Below, piece by piece: positions 1-5,929 of a stretch of 14,843 nucleotides of DNA. The stretch spans positions 1 through 14,843 of the forward strand of contig JANRKT010000170.1 of the NCBI GenBank assembly GCA_033763355.1, in the 5' to 3' direction. Source of the stretch: JANRKT01 sp033763355 (lineage in GTDB: Bacteria > Bacteroidota > Bacteroidia > Chitinophagales > Chitinophagaceae). Positions within the stretch are counted from its first letter, which is position 1; the number at the start of each line of letters is the position of its first letter. The position numbers were made by a program, and so were the translations under genes. The notes under the pieces are model-generated. The model saw nothing but the letters and a program-made list of their open reading frames with translations. It had not been told where the DNA came from and searched no databases.

Positions 1-2464
1 TCTTCAGCTGCAGGTAATCAAGGAAATATATCACTTTCAGGGAAAGATTATTGTTCTGGTCGGTTTCAATGCTGTTGCCGAAATTTTTAAAATAACTTCT
101 TTCTACTATATCCGTATAGTGTACTGCTGCATCTTTCCATACAATGTTGATGAAACTGCCGGGTGCAAACTGCCAGGTGTAAACCATGTCAATATTAAAG
201 AAGTTCACATTGCGGTCAACATTCTGGTTAAAATAAAGGTTAGGGGTCAGCCTTCCATCCGCCTGCTGAAGGGTGAAGAATTCTTTGTTTTCAACACTGC
301 TCAGGTAATGTCTCAGCCTGAAGGTAATGCCCATCCGGTTGGTAAAGTTGTATTTGGTGCTGAGGATATTTTCTATTGTGTTAACTTTTCTTCTGCCAAA
401 GATGATCTGGCTGTTATCTGACCAGGCGTAGCCTACATTATTAAACCGCGGCATAAACCCGATGCGGTGCGATAAAGAAAATTTACTGCTGAAACGGTAG
501 GTCTGGTTCAGCATCAGATCCATTGCAACAGCATTGTAAAAGTTGAAATACTTTCTTGTAAAATTCTCTGTGTAGAATGAATATTTTTTTGCTGAATTGC
601 TTTCAAACCAGAACCCACCCAACACACTTGTGCCGCGGCGGAAAAACCAGCCTTCACGGCGGGGTTCGTAAAAGTCATGCTGCTGTGGTGTAAAGTTCCA
701 AAAGGTTCCGAACCATGATAGTTTTTTAGTTTGAAACTGTGCATTCACATTGATATTAGACCGCTGGTATTTTGTTTCAATGGGAGTTATGGCAGTAAAC
801 AAGCGGCTGTAATTTGCATTAAAGTTCAGGAATATCCTGTTGTAAAAACCTTTCGGTTCCGTCCACCTGTAACCTACCCATAAACCATGGTCAAGAAAAT
901 TATTATTGGTAAAATAACCGAGGTCGTTGCTGGTAAATTTGGTATCGGTGAGTTCCTGCCATACATTAAAATTGAACCGGCCGCTGATTTTTCCAAAATT
1001 AAGCGCACTGCTGAACCCGGTTAATGTTTTTCCATCAGCATTGTAACCAAACAAATTGCTTACTGCAGCTTTTCCGCCTATGTTCCATGTATTCTTTTTA
1101 TCATTAAAATTAAACAATGCGGCAGTTACGTTGGCATCATAATCTTTTCCGCTGCGGGTTACATTGGTGTTAACAAGGGTTACTCCTGAATTGTATTTCA
1201 GTGTCTGGTCAAGCACCAGTATGTTGTAGTTCGTAAGGGGATCTGTCTGGTATTTATACTGTTCTTTTGTATTGGTGTTTTCAATTGTTGCATACTGGGG
1301 TTTTGTAATGGCATTCAGTAACCCTATGCCTAACCCCTTCTGCGTCCTGCCGGATATCTTGGAAGCATTGATAAGTTTTGATTCCGAAGGGTTTTTCACT
1401 ACTGTTTCGTTGCCGCTTATGTTTCCATACACATCATACAAATGTATGGGTGTTCCCCCTATCCTTCTTGAATAAAACAAATTGCCCTTGCTGAAAAGTT
1501 CGGTTCCTTCGGTAAAGAAACTCCTGTTTTCATTGAACCGTACTTCAAACGGAGTTAGGTTCAGTACCTGGTTATCACTCTGCACTTGTCCAAAATCGGG
1601 AATCAAAGTGGCATCAAGTGTAAATGCCTGGTTGATGCCGTATTTAAGATCAAGGCCGCCGTTTACCTGGCCGGTCCAGTTTTTTTGCCCTGGCTGGTTT
1701 TGCGGAAAATGGTTTGCATACACAGAAAAGTAAGGTGAAAATTGTAAACGCAAAGGAGGTTTTATGTTGGTAATACCTGTCCACAAACCCTCTTGTGTAA
1801 GAAAACCATTTACGTTTACATCAATGGGGTTCCATGTATATTGCTGTTCTGTTTTTCTCCTGCGGCGGGTAATATTCAATCCCCAGTTCTGCACTTCTTT
1901 TTTTCCAAACCGGATGGCTGCATAAGGAATGAACATTTCAAAACTCCAGCCATTATCATGGATTACAGCGCCGCTTTCCCAAACCGCATTCCAGCTAAAA
2001 TCTTCATCATTGCCGTTGCTATTGGGCGACATTTTAGAATCCCATTGTTCATTGAGCGGGGTAACAAAATATTCAAAACCGTTCAGTTTGTCGTAATAAG
2101 TATCGAATATAATCCCTACATAATCATTGGTGCCAAAGCCGTCACGCCCTTTCAGTTCACGGGCAATACTGTCTTTAGTTCTTTCATAACAAAAGCCTCC
2201 AAAATAAATGCCCTCATCATTGTACATCAGGTAGGTTTCCGTTCTGTTGGGATAATCTTCCCTGGCCCCCATTTTAGGGCGGAACTCAACAAGGTCTGTC
2301 ATCATTGCTGCGTCTTTCCATGCAGAGTCATTCAAAATCCCGTCAATCTTTACCGGCTGCGAAGTTCTTTTTGCGGGTAATTGCCTTGGGGCTGCAGTTT
2401 GTGCATTAACTGTATATATGCAGAAGAATGAAAAAATTAAAGGGTTGATTAGTTTTAGCTGCAT
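1..2464 (-). CDS. DUF5916 family outer-membrane protein with N-terminal CBM9-like domain (3' end cut by window edge)
   Basis: The frame is open from an ATG at 2464 to the left edge, giving 821 codons with no stop. Residues 1-21 form a signal peptide ending VNAQ. Residues from about 30 carry a carbohydrate-binding family 9-like domain that opens VKIDGILNDSAWKDA, the usual start of this family. The DUF5916 region follows, with LDATLIPDFGQVQSDNQVL and then FNENRSFFTEG, both hallmark blocks of the family. The rest is rich in alternating aromatic and polar residues, as expected for a large outer-membrane beta-barrel. The last visible residues, IYFLDYLQLK, resemble the normal C-terminal strand, so only a few codons are probably missing. 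The molecular function of DUF5916 proteins is not settled. Roles in binding or transport at the outer membrane are inference. It is the last of the minus-strand series, 279 bases after the preceding gene, so it probably has its own promoter. Confidence 0.88.
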   Translation of the reverse strand, partial: MQLKLINPLIFSFFCIYTVNAQTAAPRQLPAKRTSQPVKIDGILNDSAWKDAAMMTDLVEFRPKMGAREDYPNRTETYLMYNDEGIYFGGFCYERTKDSIARELKGRDGFGTNDYVGIIFDTYYDKLNGFEYFVTPLNEQWDSKMSPNSNGNDEDFSWNAVWESGAVIHDNGWSFEMFIPYAAIRFGKKEVQNWGLNITRRRRKTEQQYTWNPIDVNVNGFLTQEGLWTGITNIKPPLRLQFSPYFSVYANHFPQNQPGQKNWTGQVNGGLDLKYGINQAFTLDATLIPDFGQVQSDNQVLNLTPFEVRFNENRSFFTEGTELFSKGNLFYSRRIGGTPIHLYDVYGNISGNETVVKNPSESKLINASKISGRTQKGLGIGLLNAITKPQYATIENTNTKEQYKYQTDPLTNYNILVLDQTLKYNSGVTLVNTNVTRSGKDYDANVTAALFNFNDKKNTWNIGGKAAVSNLFGYNADGKTLTGFSSALNFGKISGRFNFNVWQELTDTKFTSNDLGYFTNNNFLDHGLWVGYRWTEPKGFYNRIFLNFNANYSRLFTAITPIETKYQRSNINVNAQFQTKKLSWFGTFWNFTPQQHDFYEPRREGWFFRRGTSVLGGFWFESNSAKKYSFYTENFTRKYFNFYNAVAMDLMLNQTYRFSSKFSLSHRIGFMPRFNNVGYAWSDNSQIIFGRRKVNTIENILSTKYNFTNRMGITFRLRHYLSSVENKEFFTLQQADGRLTPNLYFNQNVDRNVNFFNIDMVYTWQFAPGSFINIVWKDAAVHYTDIVERSYFKNFGNSIETDQNNNLSLKVIYFLDYLQLK

Positions 2465-2743
2465 GTTAACGGGGTTTATGCTGATAAAGACCCGGAAGCC
2501 TTTAAAATGATGCACCGCCTGTCCTTGTTTATAACCACTGGCATGTACCGCATTATTTTCAGCAACAAGATATAATTACCCCGCCCCTTCTTTAAAATAA
2601 ATTACCTGAAATGCTGTATTTGCCTGATGAAAGGAGACAATTGTTAAAAACCATAGCAGAACAGCGTATTACCACCTGCATGGGCGACTAAAAAAATTTT
2701 CAGTCACTTTCTTTTTTAATGAAACAAACGATGTGAGGGTAAA
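2465..2743. other. 279-base intergenic region without a recognisable gene
   Basis: This is the gap between the stop of the 231-residue lipoprotein gene and the ATG of the DUF5916 gene. I see no open frame with coding character. It holds the hairpin at 2684-2717 and must also carry any separate promoter for the DUF5916 gene, but I found no convincing TTTG / TAnnTTTG pair for that gene. Confidence 0.5.
2684..2717 (+). terminator. Terminator-like hairpin plus T-tract reading on the plus strand
   Basis: GCGACT (2684-2689) pairs with AGTCAC (2702-2707), with one G-T wobble. The A-run and T-run between them extend the stem. On the plus strand the hairpin is followed at once by TTTCTTTTTT (2708-2717), the layout of an intrinsic terminator. 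Both flanking genes lie on the minus strand, where the hairpin is preceded by an A-rich run and is not followed by a T-tract. It may therefore stop antisense transcription, end an unseen small RNA, or act weakly in both directions behind the 231-residue lipoprotein gene. Confidence 0.35.
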
Positions 2744-3439
2744 TTATCTTCTTCTTTTATAGGGGAAATTTCTTCCGAAGTTATCTGTTATGTTTTCAAT
2801 GATAACGTTTGAAGGGTTATCCCAGTCTGCAGCGCCTTTGTAATGATTGTTCCAAAGCGTTACGCCATCGCTTACTACACTGCAGTATGCGTAAATATCT
2901 TCTGTTTTTCCCAGGCTGCGGGGTATGGGCAATCTGCTGCCGGCGGGTATTTCCCTGATGATGTCACGGGCAACAGTTACCCCATACGAAGCGTAATCGC
3001 TCATGTAGCGTTTCTTGGTTACCTGCATGCGTACAATGGCATCAACACCTAACAGTTCTTTCAGTTTTTTATCATCTGCTTTCCACGAATCCCTGAAGGA
3101 AATATTATTTTCTTTCAGCGTATTCATGGTTTTGCTTACATCCTGCACATCCACATACATATAGTATTTTCTTGAATTGGCATATTGCAGGATATTACTG
3201 TATAATGCCATCTGGAAAGCCCTGCTTTCTTCTTCCTCAATTCTTGCTATGTCTTCCTGCGTTAATTGTTTGGGTAATTTGCCGGTAAGTACCAGTTCTG
3301 ATGGCAGCACCGCAATGGTCCTGTGTGTGGCCGTTTTCTGATCAAAGAAAGATGAAGTGTAATGCTTGCGGCTGCAGGACACAGCAACAATAAAAATAAA
3401 AAGAAAAATTGCTGTTGCAGGAGACAGGTTCTTTTTCAT
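2744..3439 (-). CDS. Unrecognised lipoprotein, possible TolB/CsgG-like N-terminal fold
   Basis: This gene encodes 231 residues. A short basic start and hydrophobic stretch end in a lipobox-like VAVSC with Cys22, so it is probably a lipoprotein. I do not recognise a named family. Visible blocks are TIAVLPSELVLTG (about 41-53), an acidic helix with EEEESRAFQ (about 68-76), LGVDAIVRMQVTKKRY (about 130-145) and a late DGVTLWNNHY (191-200). An 'IAVLP...' strand, then an 'LGVDAIV' strand, then a 'W' strand is the pattern of periplasmic lipoproteins with a TolB-N/CsgG/GNA1162-like fold; that resemblance is inference only. The C-terminus is very basic (YKRRR). The gene lies 106 bases downstream of the GH16 gene and 279 bases upstream of the DUF5916 gene on the same strand. 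The leader before its ATG contains a perfect 9-base-arm hairpin. Confidence 0.85.
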   Translation of the reverse strand: MKKNLSPATAIFLFIFIVAVSCSRKHYTSSFFDQKTATHRTIAVLPSELVLTGKLPKQLTQEDIARIEEEESRAFQMALYSNILQYANSRKYYMYVDVQDVSKTMNTLKENNISFRDSWKADDKKLKELLGVDAIVRMQVTKKRYMSDYASYGVTVARDIIREIPAGSRLPIPRSLGKTEDIYAYCSVVSDGVTLWNNHYKGAADWDNPSNVIIENITDNFGRNFPYKRRR

Positions 3440-3464
3440 AAGGGTGGGTTTTTATTAAAATCAG

Positions 3465-3486
3465 GTGATTATTGCAGAATAATCAC
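3465..3486. promoter_or_regulatory. Perfect inverted repeat upstream of the 231-residue lipoprotein gene
   Basis: Arms GTGATTATT (3465-3473) and AATAATCAC (3478-3486) are perfect reverse complements around the 4-base centre GCAG. The repeat lies 25 bases before the minus-strand ATG at 3439 and 59 bases after the stop of the GH16 gene. The stem is A/T-rich. A TTTT run follows on the minus strand only after several bases, so it is a poor intrinsic terminator for GH16. A protein-binding operator or an RNA hairpin in the leader is more likely. Confidence 0.4.
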
Positions 3487-3545
3487 TGGTCTCCTTTTTA
3501 ACGTTTATATCAGCTGTAAATTGTAAATAAAACAGGGTATAACTG

Positions 3546-4388
3546 CTATTTCACAAACTTATAAACCCTTACATAATCCACTTCCAGTACAGCGGGAAAC
3601 ACAGCATTGTCAATGCCCTGTGCACCACCCCAGTTACCACCCACAGCAATGTTGAGTATCAGGTGAAATTTTTTATCAAAAGGCCAGTAGGGAGAACCGG
3701 AGTACTGGTTTGAAAACTCAAACACCTTCTCGCCGTCAAAATAACCACGCAGGCCATAAGGGGTCCAGTCGGCCCTGTACACATGAAAGCTATCTGTGGC
3801 TGAGGCAATAATTTTGTTGTTGCCTTTTTGCGTGCCAAGGGTATGGTTGAATGCTTCTGTGTGTATGGTAAAATGTACACGGTTGAGGTCAAAGCCTACA
3901 TGTTCCATCAGGTCTATTTCGCCACTCTTGGGCCAGCTGCCATAAGCAGATTCTGTGGGCAGGGTCCATATGGCCGGCCATGTACCCCTTCCTTTTGGGA
4001 TTTTGGCTTTTACTTCTATCCTCCCATATAACCAGTCTGCTTTGTTGCGGGTAACCATGCGGGCAGAAGTATAATCACGGCCGCTGTAATTTTCTTTTTT
4101 TGCTGTAATTTTTAATATCCCGTTTTCAATGGCGGCATTACCTGAATTGGTGTAATACTGTAATTCATTATTGCCCCATCCGTTGCCCCCCACATCATAG
4201 CCCCATTTGTTTGCATCAGGGGTCCCGTTAACATCAAATTCATCTGCCCATACAGGCGCACTTTCAAATTCCCAGTAATAAACAGGTGGTGTAAACGGGG
4301 GATTAACAGGCGGCTGTTGTGTTGTGTTTTTTTTCTTGCAGGATAACAGCAGCAGAAAAACGATTATGGCTAAAGCAATTTTACGCAT
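3546..4388 (-). CDS. Glycoside hydrolase family 16 lipoprotein, laminarinase-like
   Basis: This gene encodes 280 residues, a normal length for a single-domain GH16 enzyme. The signal peptide ends in a lipobox, LLLLSC, with Cys17. A Pro/Thr-rich linker to about residue 36 then leads into the jelly-roll domain. The catalytic motif GEIDLMEHVG is at 156-165: Glu157 is the expected nucleophile, Asp159 the helper and Glu162 the acid/base. The extra Met inside the motif is the form typical of beta-1,3-glucanases (laminarinases). Other family blocks are YGRIEVKAKIPKGRGTWPAIW (121-141), HFTIHTE (172-178), ADWTP (206-210) and the closing strand VLEVDYVRVYK (267-277). Cleavage of beta-1,3- or mixed beta-glucans is expected from family knowledge; the exact substrate is inference. 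The residues after the cysteine are KKKN, without the acidic residues often seen in surface-export signals. It lies 51 bases after the DUF2461 gene. Confidence 0.93.
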   Translation of the reverse strand: MRKIALAIIVFLLLLSCKKKNTTQQPPVNPPFTPPVYYWEFESAPVWADEFDVNGTPDANKWGYDVGGNGWGNNELQYYTNSGNAAIENGILKITAKKENYSGRDYTSARMVTRNKADWLYGRIEVKAKIPKGRGTWPAIWTLPTESAYGSWPKSGEIDLMEHVGFDLNRVHFTIHTEAFNHTLGTQKGNNKIIASATDSFHVYRADWTPYGLRGYFDGEKVFEFSNQYSGSPYWPFDKKFHLILNIAVGGNWGGAQGIDNAVFPAVLEVDYVRVYKFVK

Positions 4389-4392
4389 GAGG

Positions 4393-4423
4393 TAAAATTA
4401 AGACGTTGGCCTGTAAAACGCAA
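4393..4423 (-). promoter_or_regulatory. Candidate Bacteroidota promoter for the GH16 gene
   Basis: On the minus strand TTG (4423-4421) is followed after 20 bases by TAATTTTA (4400-4393), one mismatch from the phylum's -7 element TAnnTTTG at near-standard spacing. The -7 box ends only four bases before the ATG, so if it is real the transcript would be almost leaderless. In A/T-rich DNA such matches can arise by chance. Confidence 0.28.
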
Positions 4424-4439
4424 TTGTTGTTTAACCAGA

Positions 4440-5108
4440 TTAATCTTCCACCGCCTGGTTGAGGAACACAATAAGCGGCTGCAATGCTTTAAAAGCCAGC
4501 AGGGTTTTTTTCAGCAGTTCTTTTGAGGTAAGATCAGCATCATTGAATTTTACAAAAGCAATATAACTTTTAAGCCTCAGGTATTCAGCAGCCGGGTTGT
4601 CGGGTGCGTATCCCTTGGGCACACGGGTCAGCAAAAACTCATCGCTTTTGTCAAGGTCTTTGTAAACTGATTTGAAGCTTTTAGCGCTGATGAGTTTTTT
4701 GAAATCATTAAAATTATAATCAATCTCCTGCCGCAATTTTTTTAATTCATCGGGCATAGGTATGTACATGCCGCCCCCCACGAAACTTTGCCCCGGCTCA
4801 AGGTGAAAATAATAACCCGCTTTCATGGATTTTTTTCCGCCCTTGTTGATGCTGGCGCCAAAATTGGTTTTGTAGGGCGATTTATCTTTTGAAAAACGGA
4901 TGTCCCTGTTGATGCGGAACATGCAGTCTTTCGCTTTTAATGTTTTAATGGTATCATCAGATTTGCTGAACTGGTCAATTACTGATTGAACAAAACCCGC
5001 AAAATCTTTTTTTGCTTCTTCGTAGGTTTTCCTGTTGGCGTCAAACCAGGGTTTGTTGTTGTTTTTTTTAAGGGCTTTTAAAAACTTAATTGTAGCGGGT
5101 TGTAACAT
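4440..5108 (-). CDS. DUF2461 family protein (TIGR02453)
   Basis: This gene encodes 222 residues, the usual length for the family, and has no signal peptide, so it is probably cytoplasmic. The DUF2461 domain fills the chain from residue 1 to about 215. The N-terminal block with NNNKPWFDANRKTYEEAKKD matches the family's 'N.REWF..NR..Y' opening. The central RINRDIRFSKDKSPYKTNFG is the family's signature 'R..RDvRFSkDKsPYK', followed by YYFHLEPGQSFVGGGMYIP. The function of DUF2461 is unknown and nothing here defines it. Its neighbours are an HNH gene upstream (145-base gap) and GH16 downstream (51-base gap). These gaps are too wide to suggest translational coupling. The ATG at 5108 is preceded by A/T-rich sequence and a plausible promoter. 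Confidence 0.93.
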   Translation of the reverse strand: MLQPATIKFLKALKKNNNKPWFDANRKTYEEAKKDFAGFVQSVIDQFSKSDDTIKTLKAKDCMFRINRDIRFSKDKSPYKTNFGASINKGGKKSMKAGYYFHLEPGQSFVGGGMYIPMPDELKKLRQEIDYNFNDFKKLISAKSFKSVYKDLDKSDEFLLTRVPKGYAPDNPAAEYLRLKSYIAFVKFNDADLTSKELLKKTLLAFKALQPLIVFLNQAVED

Positions 5109-5130
5109 ACACTTTATTTTTACAGGTGAA

Positions 5131-5161
5131 TAAAGTTATGCTGCAGAAGTGTGCGACGCAA
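5131..5161 (-). promoter_or_regulatory. Candidate Bacteroidota promoter for the DUF2461 gene
   Basis: On the minus strand TTG (5161-5159) is followed after 20 bases by TAACTTTA (5138-5131), one base off the TAnnTTTG -7 consensus. Transcription would start about 17 bases before the ATG at 5108, a reasonable leader. This is the best-spaced promoter candidate in the window but has not been tested statistically. Confidence 0.35.
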
Positions 5162-5253
5162 GAAATGTTGAGGAATGACATACAGGCGGGAACAAAATAA
5201 TAAATTTTACCGTTGCAGGCTGAATGCTGCAAACTGCTTACTGTGAATTGATG

Positions 5254-5817
5254 CTACTTAATCCTTCCCCAGTTCTCACCGCTTTTTATACGGTACAAGG
5301 TCATTTCGCTTATACCGTATTTTTTGGCCAGTTGCCTGTAGGTTGTTTTACGGCCCGGGTCGCTGATGATTTTTTTAATTGACTTTACCTGCACGGCATT
5401 GAGCTTTAAACCAACCGTTCTTGAAGCCTGTATTTTTTTATAAGCGATTTTTGCGGGTGATTTTTGCTGGTGTGCTGATACTTCCTCGGCAGTGGCCCAT
5501 TTAAGGTTGGCAGCCCGGTTGTCTAATTTGTTGTGGTTAATATGAATGACAAACTTGTGCCGCGGTGAAGGTTTTTTGCAAAACAGTTTGGCTGCTTCAC
5601 GATGGATATAAATGGTGCCCTTACTGTTGGGGCGGTGAAGGTTCAGGCTCTTGTAACCTGTGGTAAGCGACCCGTTAAGCAATTTGCCGTCTTCAATAAT
5701 ATCATCACTGTAGCTGCCGATGCGGCCGAGAGTAGAAACTGCATATTTTTTACGGAGTTCCCTCCAACCGGAAAACTGAAGTGGCTTCCACGTTTCTCCG
5801 GGTAATTTTCTGATCAT
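5254..5817 (-). CDS. Free-standing NUMOD4 / HNH endonuclease-like protein
   Basis: This gene encodes 187 residues in three parts. Residues 6-35 are a NUMOD4-type motif (ETWKPLQF, then YAVSTLGRIGSY). Residues about 68-117 are an HNH_3-type nuclease core: IYIHREAAKLF with His72, then VIHINHNKLDNRAANLKWAT with His92, Asn96, Asn100 and Asn104. Residues about 138-187 are a helix-turn-helix-like DNA-binding tail (RQLAKKYGISEMTLYRIKSG) ending ENWGRIK. This order is typical of homing-type or phage-type HNH endonucleases that cut DNA at a recognised site. The core reads 'HIN' where related proteins usually have 'HID', and EEV where an E-N pair is common, so activity is not certain. No intron, intein or phage gene lies beside it. 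It sits between ligA (112-base gap) and the DUF2461 gene (145 bases), on their strand. The start ATG at 5817 gives the full NUMOD4 motif. Confidence 0.88.
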   Translation of the reverse strand: MIRKLPGETWKPLQFSGWRELRKKYAVSTLGRIGSYSDDIIEDGKLLNGSLTTGYKSLNLHRPNSKGTIYIHREAAKLFCKKPSPRHKFVIHINHNKLDNRAANLKWATAEEVSAHQQKSPAKIAYKKIQASRTVGLKLNAVQVKSIKKIISDPGRKTTYRQLAKKYGISEMTLYRIKSGENWGRIK

Positions 5818-5929
5818 AACAGAAATTTTTGAGACCCTGAAATTACTACAATTGGCGGGCTTTTTACATTAAATTTTGCTGAATGGCACAGGGCCTGAAT
5901 ATTGTTTCACCTTTAAATTCCGCCTGTTA

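Noticed and set aside
1793..2380. 195-residue plus-strand open frame
   Set aside because: It lies antisense to the DUF5916 gene, which has clear family motifs in its own frame throughout this stretch. The plus-strand product shows no recognisable domain and has non-coding character.
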